A stretch of 64,000 nt of DNA from Bin55 sp965205965 (GTDB lineage Bacteria > Pseudomonadota > Gammaproteobacteria > Pseudomonadales > Azotimanducaceae), in contig CBDBHT010000007.1 in assembly GCA_965205965.1 (NCBI GenBank), forward strand, positions 1,302,001-1,366,000. The letters run 5' to 3'. Below, piece by piece: positions 57,090-64,000 of the stretch; within the stretch, counting starts at the first letter, position 1, and each line of letters starts with the position of its first letter. The notes beneath the pieces are model-generated. The model made no database searches. It was not told the DNA's origin and saw only the letters and a program-made list of their open reading frames with translations. A program made the position numbers and the translations under genes.

Positions 57090-57548
57090 ATGCCGAAGAA
57101 ATACATGGTGGAGTTAGCTCAGGATGAGCGGGATGAGTTGGAAGCGGTGCTGAAGTCGAGCACGCGTCGTGCGGTGTCGGCGACGAAGCTGCAGCGTGCA
57201 CGGATTCTGCTGGCTGTGGATCAGGGGGGCACTGGCCCGGCTCTGACGGACATGCAGGTGGTGGATGCGCTGGGGGTGACGGAGCGGACCTGCCAGCACG
57301 TGCGTCGGCGGGCAGTGGATCAGGGTCCGATGAAGGCTCTGGAGCGCAGGCCTCGGCCGTTTCCTCCGGTGCCGAAGAAGCTGGATGGGGAGAAGGAAGC
57401 GCGTCTGGTTCAGGTGGCCTGTTCGGTTCCACCGGAAGGCCGCGTTCGGTGGACCGTGAAGCTGCTGGCAGAAGAGCTGGTGCGACTTGAAGTGGTCGAA
57501 TCGATTTGCGAGGAGACCGTGCGGCAGGCGTTAAAAAAAACGAATTGA
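57090..57548 (+). CDS. IS630 type A transposase orfA (HTH part), copy 2
   Basis: An intact 152-codon frame from ATG 57090, with AGGAGG at 57079-57084. The product (MPKKYMVELAQDERDELEAVL, then RAVSATKLQRARILLAVDQG, VVDALGVTERTCQHVRRRAV) is the double helix-turn-helix DNA-binding part of an IS630 transposase. It ends KKTN shortly after an A8 run (57533-57540), from which a -1 shift enters orfB. Confidence 0.75.
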   Translation: MPKKYMVELAQDERDELEAVLKSSTRRAVSATKLQRARILLAVDQGGTGPALTDMQVVDALGVTERTCQHVRRRAVDQGPMKALERRPRPFPPVPKKLDGEKEARLVQVACSVPPEGRVRWTVKLLAEELVRLEVVESICEETVRQALKKTN

Positions 57549-58244
57549 AACCATGGCGGCGGGACATGTGGTGCATTCCGAAGCAGCAAAGCCACCATTT
57601 CGTGGCCGGCATGGAGCGGGTGCTCAAGGTATACCGGCGGCCGTACGACCCGCGGCATCCGGTGGTGTGCATGGACGAGATGAGCAAGCAGCTAGTGTCG
57701 GAAGTCCGCGAGAAGTTGCCGGTACGCGCCCGGGTCGCCGGAGCAGTACGACGCCCACTACCTCCGCCGGGGAGAATGCACGGTGTGGATGTTCGGCGAG
57801 CCGCTATCCGGCTGGCGGACGGTGGCTGTCACCAAACGGCGCACGACGTTGGATTGGGCGGAGCAAGTGCGCGCGCTGGCGAACCTACCGCGTTACCGGG
57901 ATGCGGAAAGCATCACGCTGGTGTGCGACAACTTGAACACCCACAGCGGTGACTCGTTCTACGCCGCGTTCCCGGCGGCCGAAGCCAGTCGGCTGAACGA
58001 CCGCATCCACCTGGTGCACACGCCGAAACACGGGAGCTGGCTGAACGTTGCGGAACTGGAGTTCAGTGCGTTGCACCGCCAGTGCCTGGATCGCCGGGTC
58101 GAGAGCAGGGCTTTGGTCACGTCGGAAACGGCGGCCTGGGCCAAGGAGCGCAATCGCGAACAGACCGGGGTCGACTGGCAGCTCAGCGTCGACGACGCGC
58201 GCACCAAACTGAAGCATCTATACCCGAAAATTAAAACCAGTTAA
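57541..58244 (+). pseudogene. IS630 type A transposase orfB (catalytic part), copy 2, frameshifted
   Basis: Continuing in the -1 frame after the A8 run, orfB reads KNELKPWRRDMWCIPKQQ and VVCMDEMSKQLV (first Asp). Compared with copy 1 there is one extra base near 57727 (GTACGCGCCCGGG against GTACGCCCCGGG), which breaks the frame. The second part, in frame from 57783, still holds the second Asp (CDNLNTHSGD) and the Glu (VAELEFSALH). This copy cannot make a full transposase. Confidence 0.75.
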
Positions 58245-58252
58245 ACTACTAG

Positions 58253-58947
58253 GTGCGATTCAAAGTCAGGTTGCTGAAGATCTTGATAAAACGGGAACAA
58301 TTGTGCGGGGGTCAGCATACCTTTGTATACAATCACTCTTGAGGACAGGGTATTTACATAGAATAATTTTTGCTGTTTAATCGTTCCATTGTCCCGGACG
58401 CGGTGACTAGCTTTTTTTCGTGCTACGTATAGTTTGCGTTCTATTTCATCTCCTGCTAACCCTGCATCGCCTCCAACAAAGATCTGCTCAATGGCAGGCA
58501 TCGCAGCCCGAGCAGTAGGTCCAATATCGGCCGTATCTGGATCAATCGGAACATTACGCCAGCCTAGGAGCGTGAGTCCAGAGTCTTCAACGGATCTTTT
58601 GACAAATGACTTGCAAACGGTGCGCTCCCCGTCATCTTGAGGAAGAAAGATAATCCCCGTGCCGTACTTACCAGGTGCCGGTAGTTCAATGCCGAGGGCT
58701 TCTTGTACCGTACGCCGAAGAAACTTATGTGGTAAAGTTGTGAGAATTCCAGCACCGTCGCCAGTATTTTTTTCGTATCCAAGCCCCCCCCCCCTCGGTG
58801 TACCATACAACAATTCATATGTTCCGCGTCGACAAGGATGGAACGACTGGCACGACCCTTGATATCGCAAATGAATCCTACTCCACAGGAATCCTTTTCC
58901 TGTCTTGGGTCATAGAGACCTTGCGTACCGGGGAACTTACTAACCAT
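58253..58947 (-). pseudogene. gltB: Glutamate synthase large subunit, 5' fragment (frameshifted)
   Basis: Minus strand from ATG 58947: GLYDPRQEKDSCGVGFI shows the N-terminal glutamine-amidotransferase cysteine (CGVGF) of GltB. Then HRGG leads into an 11-base G run (58784-58794 on the plus strand as C), after which the family match continues only in another frame: LGYEKNTGDGAGILTTLPH, then GKYGTGIIFLPQDD and YVNTLSSRVIVYKGML. A run of 9 or 12 G would restore it. The gene stops after about 230 of roughly 1,500 codons, cut by the IS630 end at 58252. GltB would release ammonia from glutamine for glutamate synthesis. Confidence 0.85.
58784..58794. repeat. 11-base C/G homopolymer inside gltB
   Basis: On the gltB strand this is GA-G11-CTT. 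It sits where the family has the short variable loop after HRG. Its length puts the two flanking halves in different frames (+2 or -1). Confidence 0.9.
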
Positions 58948-59160
58948 AAGCTAACAATCTTCGTTTCGGATGCTGCCAACTGATACAGGAAAGAGGTTAA
59001 GACATTTTGAATAGATTTTCTATGAACAGTATATTTGTTGGATTATGGATCTACACATAAAAGTTTCAATTTTGAATACATAGAATTTCTGATATCGGAA
59101 GGAAGGCGAGAAGGGGTTTCCGTAATTAGTATGCACAGTTCGTGTACGGGAATATTCTTT

Positions 59161-59274
59161 AGGGTGCCTCTATTTATTGCTGTTTTGACGAATCATGCCC
59201 GATATAAATATTTGATTTTTAATGATATAAGGGTTGTCTACCTCCGCTTGCTTCGAGTAAATAGAGGTGTCCCT
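59161..59274. repeat. AT-rich dispersed repeat family C, copy 3
   Basis: A 114-bp element bounded by AGGGTGCCTCTATTTA and TAAATAGAGGTGTCCCT, an imperfect inverted repeat. Its body matches copies at 21211 and 43179 (CTATTTATTGCTGTTTTGAC, AAATATTTGATTTTTAAT). Non-coding. Confidence 0.7.
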
Positions 59275-59279
59275 CCTGG

Positions 59280-59467
59280 GTCGCCTCCCGTTCCTAGACA
59301 TCGAGGCACTGCCGAGATGCCGAGACCAACGTCGAATCGACCACCTGTCCACCCCTCGTCGCCTGATAACCCGGCCCACTCAGCACCCGCTCGAAGGTCG
59401 CCAGCCAACCCTTCATTGCACTGGCTTCCGTCAGTCGCTTGCGGAAGGCCCAGATCGTGGTGCGATC
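59280..59467 (-). pseudogene. IS5-type transposase remnant next to MITE A
   Basis: On the minus strand the fragment reads DRTTIWAFRKRLTEASAM, then ATFERVLSGPGYQATRGGQV and VDSTLVSA. This is the D-x-TT-x-W-x-FR ... GxxxxxGxxVDSTLVxA block around the first catalytic Asp of one IS5 subgroup, different from the IS427-type remnants elsewhere. MITE A copy 2 adjoins it at 59468. Confidence 0.6.
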
Positions 59468-59682
59468 CAGTAATTTCCAGCGAGTCGTGAACTGCTGGTT
59501 TAAATAGGACTTTCGGCTGTTTTCGTCCCATGGTTTTTGCGAACTTTTGTCATTTTCCGGGCTGTATAAATTGGGGCACGTCATCAAACTGGAGTGAAAA
59601 AATTTAGTTCAATCAAAGAAATGCTCACCTATCTTTTGAACACACTGCTAGTATCCAGACATTTGCTCACTGGAAATTACTG
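59468..59682. mobile_element. MITE family A, copy 2
   Basis: A 215-bp copy of the element at 8493 with the same 13-bp terminal inverted repeats CAGTAATTTCCAG. It has diverged by scattered point changes. The flanking 9-mers are not identical here (GGTGCGATC and CCACTACGC), so it has lost its target duplication, or one flank has been rearranged. Confidence 0.8.
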
Positions 59683-59869
59683 CCACTACGCACGATGAAT
59701 CGTAAGAATTTAGCCGGCTAAGAAGCAGGTAAGGAGTTGCTGTATGAATATGGTCAGCTTCTCCATTGCTTCAAGGCAACTTAACTTTTTTCATATCAGC
59801 ATCGAAATGTGATGAAGCCACAAGCGTCAGGCATATTCCTGTTGCTAAGATTGGAAAGTATCCAAGCAC

Positions 59870-60472
59870 TCACTTCTCTGTATCATCCTTCGGGATTTTC
59901 CTGATATGATAGATTTTGACAACTGTTGGTTTCAATAAACATTTTATAGGTGAGATCTTCTGAAGCGAGTTTTGCAGAGGATGTAAAACTGCAAACGCTT
60001 GGTGCGGAGTTTTCTCCTGCTCGTTAATTGAATCGGAAAGATTCAACTTCGCTTTAGCGTAATGCGACATATGCCCAGCAGCTTTCTGAGCGGTGCTAGT
60101 TTTTTGATGCAAACTCATCAAAGGCGTACTTTCTGAATCTTCGTTAAACAATCCAATTGCAAGAATCCATTTTTTCAATGTTAACGGTGATCCATGGAAA
60201 AGATTGCCAGTCCTCACTAGAAAGTGGTTTTTGCAAGTCGCACACTTGAGTACTTTTTGAGTTTCACAAGCATGAATTTTTCTCTTAGCTTCGCAATGTG
60301 GGCAGCTAATCTTGCGTTCCCTACGAAGTTTTGCTAAATAATCGTGTGCAGATTTTTCGTCAGGTACGTCGTTGATAACATCAACGAGTTTCGTGTTTTG
60401 TATATCGAGTGAATCTTGCAGCCTAAGCATTCTAAACCGTATTTTAGTTGTATAAAGTATGTAACCCGCCAA
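59870..60472 (-). pseudogene. IS1595-type transposase, C-terminally truncated
   Basis: The product has the IS1595 (ISXO2-like) N-terminus: a VPDEKSAHDYLAKLRRERKISCP segment and a zinc ribbon CPHC...CATC followed by FLVRTGNLFHGSPLTLKKWI and LAIGLFNEDS. After KTAQKAAGHMSHYAK the catalytic DDE domain is missing and the tail is unrelated. The start could be ATG 60430 (MLRLQDS). About 200 residues against about 300 in the family. Confidence 0.7.
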
Positions 60473-60941
60473 TCATAAAATAGTTCCGGGATTTGCTGAA
60501 AATAAAATCAATTAAAAATTTAGAGATAAGAATCACGTATTGGATCTGTGCTGAGACTTTTGGACACATGGTTAAGGCTACTTCACGTTGTTAGAAATCA
60601 CGCACGGAAACAATCAGACCGTAGACGAGACGCAGTTCAGAAGAAGTCTGCGTTGCCGTGGACACGATAAATACAGTCGTAGCCATACTATTAGGCGGAG
60701 ATATCGATTGTCCACTTAACGTGTAACGCGGCAAATGGATGGAAGATCAAAAGAACTGCAATAATACTGTGCCTTGGGCTAATTAAATCAAAAGATTCTG
60801 TCGACGAATACAGTTCCATTTGTCCGAAAAATATTGAGCTTAATTCGCGGCGGCATTTGGTATCACGAATAGGGGATATGGTATTGTAGTAACACTGAGT
60901 AAAATCCTTGCTGAATCTCACTAGATTAAGGAATAGAACTA
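60473..60941. other. Spacer upstream of mdh
   Basis: No gene is recognised. A purine-rich AAGGA lies 12-16 bases before the mdh start and serves as ribosome binding site. Confidence 0.4.
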
Positions 60942-61913
60942 ATGCAAGATCCGGTAAGTGTGACGGTGACAGGGGCCGCTGGTCAGATTGGATACGCGCT
61001 GCTGTTTAGGATTGCAGCGGGTGAGATGTTTGGTGAAGAACAGCCGATTGTTTTGCGCCTTTTGGAGATTCCTCCTGCAATGAACGCATTACAGGGCGTG
61101 GTGATGGAATTGGACGACTGTGCATCTCCGTTAGTTCGAGATATTGTTATAACCGACCAGCCGGAAAGTGCATTCGAAGGTACAGACTACGCACTGCTAG
61201 TGGGCTCACGGCCTAGAGGACCTGGCATGGAACGCAAGGAATTAATTGAGGTTAATGCAGAAATATTCTCAGTGCAAGGTAAGGCATTAAATGAGCATGC
61301 GTCAAAGGGCGTAAAAGTTTTAGTCGTTGGGAATCCAGCAAACACCAACTGTCTGATAGCTATGAGCAATGCACCGGATATTGATTTTAGACAATTCACC
61401 GCAATGACTCGATTAGACCATAATCGGGCGATTGCGCAATTATCGAGAAAGACGAGCGCACCGGTGGAGGAAATTAAAACACTGGCCATCTGGGGCAATC
61501 ACTCAACTACGATGTTTCCGGACATAACTGCTGCAACGGTCTCAGGTGAGAGGGCGATGGACCTAGTAGACATGGCCTGGTACCAAAGCGAATTCATACC
61601 TGCAATTCAGCAACGCGGTGCAAAAATTATTGACGCACGTGGGTTATCTAGTGCGGCTTCTGCAGCGAATGCGGCGATTGATCATATGCGGGATTGGGTT
61701 ACGGGTACGGATAGCATTGTGAGTATTGGAGTTTTCGGGGAAGGTGCCTACGATACAGAGGATGGGCTCATCTTTTCGTTTCCTTGTACTTGTAAGGATG
61801 GAAGTTGGGATATCGTGTCTGATTGGGAACTTAATGAATTTTGTCGAGAGAAAATTACAGCAACTGAGCAAGAGCTCATTGAAGAACGAGATGCAATATC
61901 ACATTTACTTTGA
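60942..61913 (+). CDS. mdh: Malate dehydrogenase
   Basis: Mdh oxidises malate to oxaloacetate with NAD in the TCA cycle. The 323-residue protein belongs to the lactate/malate dehydrogenase type 2 group (as in Burkholderia and many symbionts), not the E. coli type. The NAD-binding loop is TGAAGQIGYALLFR at residues 10-23, substrate Arg in SRPRGPGMERKEL near 90, VVGNPANTNCL near 126, catalytic His in IWGNHSTTMFPD near 187, and the Arg of MTRLDHNRA. It gives oxaloacetate for pckA at 5.2 kb. Confidence 0.96.
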   Translation: MQDPVSVTVTGAAGQIGYALLFRIAAGEMFGEEQPIVLRLLEIPPAMNALQGVVMELDDCASPLVRDIVITDQPESAFEGTDYALLVGSRPRGPGMERKELIEVNAEIFSVQGKALNEHASKGVKVLVVGNPANTNCLIAMSNAPDIDFRQFTAMTRLDHNRAIAQLSRKTSAPVEEIKTLAIWGNHSTTMFPDITAATVSGERAMDLVDMAWYQSEFIPAIQQRGAKIIDARGLSSAASAANAAIDHMRDWVTGTDSIVSIGVFGEGAYDTEDGLIFSFPCTCKDGSWDIVSDWELNEFCREKITATEQELIEERDAISHLL

Positions 61914-62264
61914 CGGATTATTGATTGTACCACAACTAACGCAATATAACATATAACGCTCGTGTATATAAGATCGTAGAGTACAGTATTTACGCCAGAA
62001 TTGTAGTAGAAGGCATTTGTTTGTGGAATTTTTATAGTTTGAATCTTTAGATTGGTATTCTATTTTAGCTATGAGAAGGATCTATGGGGACTTGAGTGTA
62101 TTTTTAAGGATGATGGTTAGAGGTATGGATGTTGGGTCATAGATAGTAATCCCCCCCCCCCTCTCTTGTTTCACGGACCTTTTCATATGAAGCAGGCATT
62201 CCCTACAGTTTATGCACTGCACGGATTCGATCGCTCCGTTTTTAGTCGTTGAAAATCACTCAAT
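61914..62264. other. Spacer with 11-base C run
   Basis: AT-rich DNA between mdh and the CRISPR locus with no gene. A C homopolymer of 11 lies at 62151-62161. Confidence 0.5.
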
Positions 62265-62294
62265 TTGACAAACTCAATATCCATCCCTCATAAT
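62265..62294 (+). promoter_or_regulatory. Predicted tracrRNA promoter
   Basis: A perfect -35 box TTGACA at 62265-62270 and a -10 box CATAAT at 62289-62294 are separated by 18 bases. Transcription would start near 62301, about 14 bases before the anti-repeat. Confidence 0.75.
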
Positions 62295-62300
62295 TGCTTC

Positions 62301-62413
62301 GTGGTTATCAAAACATAGCCGTTTAGAGATCGAAGACCACCCGTTAACAAGCCCCATTGAGGGCACAAAATCGAATTGACCGGAGTTGCATCTTCGGTCA
62401 ATTTGGTGTTATT
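62301..62413 (+). ncRNA. tracrRNA of a type II-C CRISPR-Cas system
   Basis: The RNA begins with the anti-repeat at 62315-62339 (ATAGCCGTTTAGAGATCGAA followed by GACCA), exactly complementary to 25 bases of the CRISPR repeat. The next bases, CCCGTTAAC, pair with the 5' end of the repeat (GTTGCGGC) allowing one mismatch and one bulge. Then comes a small nexus hairpin GCCC-CATTGA-GGGC at 62351-62364 and a 9-bp terminal hairpin AATTGACCG...CGGTCAATT at 62374-62403, followed by a T-rich stretch. This RNA would pair with crRNA, be cut by RNase III and load Cas9. Confidence 0.85.
62374..62413 (+). terminator. Terminator hairpin of tracrRNA
   Basis: A 9-bp perfect stem (AATTGACCG / CGGTCAATT) with a 12-base loop, followed by TGGTGTTATT. 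It can act both as a Cas9-binding 3' hairpin and as a weak intrinsic terminator. Confidence 0.65.
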
Positions 62414-62461
62414 CCGTACTCCAGTTCTGATCCCAAGGTGCCTAGACCCCAACAGCAAGTG

Positions 62462-62699
62462 GTTGCGGCTGGTCTTCGATCTCTAAACGGCTATACTGAA
62501 TTTGACAGTTGAATATTAGCTATATAGTTGCGGCTGGTCTTCGATCTCTAAACGGCTATACTCACCATCACTTCGATCTCTAAACGGATGCAAGTGCATG
62601 TTGCGGCTGGTCTTCGATCTCTAAACGGCTAGTGGTTGCGGCTGGTCTTCGATCTCTAAACGGCTATACTTGAACCAGTTGCGGCTGGTCTTCGATCTC
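62462..62699 (+). CRISPR. Short, rearranged type II-C CRISPR array
   Basis: The 36-base repeat GTTGCGGCTGGTCTTCGATC + TCTAAACGGCTATACT is complete at 62462-62497, 62527-62562 and 62635-62670. Partial repeats lie at 62571-62587 (17 bases of the middle), 62600-62631 (last four bases missing) and 62678-62699 (first 22 bases). Only the first spacer, 62498-62526, has a normal length (29 bases). The other gaps are 37 (with the middle fragment inside), 3 and 7 bases. The repeat ends in TATACT, a -10-like box, as in the Neisseria II-C repeats that carry their own promoters. Direction is given by the tracrRNA anti-repeat. Confidence 0.88.
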
Positions 62700-62767
62700 G
62701 GTTGTAAGCGTAGGAATTCACAGGTTTTACGGAGGATTTCAACAACAAAAAAAACACATTAATTAAT

Positions 62768-63108
62768 CTAAAATAGTTGGAGTTGCATCGGTTTTTCTGA
62801 ACGCTTTTTCCCTCTTTACGACCTGAAAACACAAATGCATTGGCATATTGTCGGTCTGTTATGGTCACGATATGGATGTTACCTTTTGAGGGAAGTTCTC
62901 TACGAATTTTATTTACATGTGTTTCCGCTGCTTCTTTGCTTTCGGCGAAGCGAAGATAGACTGAAAATTGTGCCATCTCGAATCCTTGGTCAAGGAGAGC
63001 CTTCCTGAATTTGGTGGCTAACTTACGTTCCTTTTTTGTGCCGACTGGAAGATCGAACATTACATAGAGCCACATCATCCGATACCCACTCAGTGCTTGC
63101 CGATTCAC
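62768..63108 (-). CDS. cas2: CRISPR-associated endonuclease Cas2 (with frameshift near the C-terminus)
   Basis: Cas2 bridges two Cas1 dimers in spacer integration. The first 100 residues are normal: MMWLYVMFDLPVGTKKERK with the conserved Asp, then GFEMAQFSVYLRFAESKE and HIVTITDRQYANAFVFSG. The ATG may be 63108 or the internal MM at 63078. In the zero frame the protein would run on to 62656 through non-homologous residues into the array. If the frame slips by -1 at GGGAAAA (62806-62812), the protein ends EKPMQLQLF at the TAG at 62768, the LxLF-type tail of type II Cas2. I give the coordinates of this corrected form. Confidence 0.8.
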
Positions 63109-63125
63109 CGTGTGAGTATCTTATA

Positions 63126-64000
63126 TTAGTGATTGAACGGTAGTGCAATTTTGGGAATGGCTAGGGGAAGGTCAAGGGACCGTGTTTCGCCTGCAAAAAA
63201 CCGTGTCATTGAGTAAACCAACCGGTTCATACATACACTTACTGGACTAAATCCATCTGTGGTACGCATATCTAGAGTTAAAACTTTTGCGAGATACGCT
63301 TTTGTATCGCGATAAAGTTTGGTGTCACCTCGTTGAACTAAGTCGTGTACCAAAATATCAACCACGGGCCGAAATGGTTCCATGACATCGTCTGCTAACG
63401 CGAATGAATTCCCTCTCTGTCTATGAGCGATTCCAACACTGGGATGTAAACCTGAAGCCATAACTGCTCGAGCAGATGCGGACCGCAATATTGTGTATCC
63501 ATAATTAAGCAATGAATTAGCTCCAGATGCTAATCGGTTACGTCGGAATGCGGGGCCAAGAAGAATTGGCCAATAGTGTCTAGCAGCTTGCGCTTCGCAA
63601 TTGTTAGGGTCTCCTGACCTAACTCGTTTGGCGAGCTCATCAAACCTAGCGTTACTCTTACCAATGTCCTTTATGGCACTACCTTGGAGTTTGATTTTCG
63701 CTCGAACAATTTCTGACCACATTCTCTTTCGAATCGGCTTAGATGCAGACAATTGATCTGACATCCGGCCGGCTTGTTCGTGATGCCCATCTGCAGTCCA
63801 TAAAAATCCTACGGGATGATGGTTAGCTCCACAAATTACGAGTGGAACGCACCTCTCTGCGAGTGCTACAAGTAGACTATTGCTATACGTGATACCGTGA
63901 GCACTAGCAATTAGCCCCGAGATGTCATCTAGGGGTACTCGCCCCATCTCAGTTTGTTCTTCTTTGATGACTAAAAATCCTCGGTATTTTTCGAGATGCC
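63126..64000 (-). CDS. cas1: CRISPR-associated endonuclease Cas1 (partial, cut by window edge)
   Basis: Cas1 is the integrase of the CRISPR adaptation complex. The frame is open to the window end at 64000, where it reads HLEKYRGFLVIKEEQTEMGRV, so the start lies outside; the ATG at 63947 is internal. Visible marks of type II Cas1 are PLDDISGLIASAHGITYSNS, the catalytic Glu in NCEAQAARHYW, the His in GLHPSVGIAHRQRGNS and the acidic ADDVMEPFRP. Cas2 follows 17 bases downstream. cas9 is expected upstream, beyond the window. Confidence 0.92.
   Translation of the reverse strand, partial: HLEKYRGFLVIKEEQTEMGRVPLDDISGLIASAHGITYSNSLLVALAERCVPLVICGANHHPVGFLWTADGHHEQAGRMSDQLSASKPIRKRMWSEIVRAKIKLQGSAIKDIGKSNARFDELAKRVRSGDPNNCEAQAARHYWPILLGPAFRRNRLASGANSLLNYGYTILRSASARAVMASGLHPSVGIAHRQRGNSFALADDVMEPFRPVVDILVHDLVQRGDTKLYRDTKAYLAKVLTLDMRTTDGFSPVSVCMNRLVYSMTRFFAGETRSLDLPLAIPKIALPFNH

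Larger units (their letters stand above)
57015..58252 (+). mobile_element. IS630-family element, type A, copy 2
   Basis: Bounded by CTAG at 57015-57018 and 58249-58252, in the same orientation as copy 1, so the two copies flank priA as direct repeats. The right end is inserted into gltB, directly after the codons for QQPDFES. A CTAG also lies just outside the left end (57007-57010). The left flank is not gltB, so the flanks no longer match and DNA has been lost or rearranged here. Confidence 0.85.

Noticed and set aside
53587..58252. A composite transposon carrying priA
   Set aside because: priA is an essential-type core gene next to its usual neighbour block, and copy 2 cuts gltB; rearrangement between IS copies explains the picture better than cargo transport.
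60691..60921. A 76-codon minus-strand frame upstream of mdh
   Set aside because: No ribosome binding site, no motif, and it covers the expected mdh promoter region.
62502..62530. A TTGACA motif in the only full spacer followed by TATAGT, read as an array promoter
   Set aside because: The 15-base spacing is too short and a match within a spacer is likely chance; the repeat-borne TATACT is the better candidate.
62656..62767. Extended C-terminus of Cas2 running into the CRISPR array
   Set aside because: The residues do not resemble Cas2 and are partly read from repeat DNA; the -1 frame gives the family ending before this point.

Overview
The window looks like the chromosome of a gammaproteobacterium in an early, active phase of genome decay, most plausibly host-associated. 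The evidence is gene content and order: hslV-hslU-DUF971-ubiE-ubiJ-ubiB-tatABC-dtd, gpmI-envC-ctpA, mutY-yggX, hslR-(hslO)-pckA, rpmE and priA divergent, and an mrcA/aroK/aroB junction all follow the Pseudomonas-type layout. Intact housekeeping genes alternate with long spacers in which eroded genes and transposons can still be read. I cannot name the genus from sequence alone.

Layout. 1-5 kb: a truncated lipoprotein, transposase scraps, cysQ, hslR and a decayed hslO. 5-12 kb: pckA, gshA, a MITE, dsbB, an ABC-F ATPase. 12-14 kb: an intact PDZ protein beside a ruined ECF sigma/anti-sigma pair. 14.5-20 kb: holA, a histidine phosphatase, methyltransferase, alpha/beta hydrolase, yggX-mutY. 21-31 kb: ctpA-envC-gpmI, rhodanese-secB, trmL, a PP-loop/TusA pair, dtd, tatABC. 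31-37.5 kb: ubiB-ubiJ-ubiE, DUF971, hslUV and a SPOR protein, tightly overlapped. 37.6-39.1 kb: aroB and aroK pseudogenes. 39-43.7 kb: mrcA, an M48 protease, rpmE.

43.8-54.8 kb is an island that separates rpmE from its usual divergent partner priA. It holds a GC-rich nest of insertion sequences (IS630 and IS1380 types), a 3.9-kb metzincin-like lipoprotein gene broken exactly inside its zinc motif, a DUF4143 ATPase remnant and an IS5 remnant. Two IS630-type copies bracket priA; beyond the second, gltB survives only as a 5' fragment that is also frameshifted at an 11-base G run. 59-62 kb: more transposon debris and mdh.

The last 1.7 kb is a type II-C CRISPR locus: cas1 (cut by the window edge) and cas2 on the minus strand, a short rearranged array on the plus strand, and a tracrRNA with a strong promoter, an anti-repeat matching the repeat, and a terminator hairpin. 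cas9 is expected just beyond position 64000. The array spacers are almost all lost and cas2 ends in a frameshift at a canonical slippery sequence, so the adaptation module may be failing or regulated.

Functionally the retained genes cover gluconeogenesis/glycolysis, glutathione, ubiquinone, Tat and Sec export, periplasmic disulfides, proteolysis, wall synthesis and replication restart. The lost ones (aroK, aroB, hslO, gltB, an ECF regulator) point to relaxed selection on shikimate and nitrogen assimilation and on stress response.
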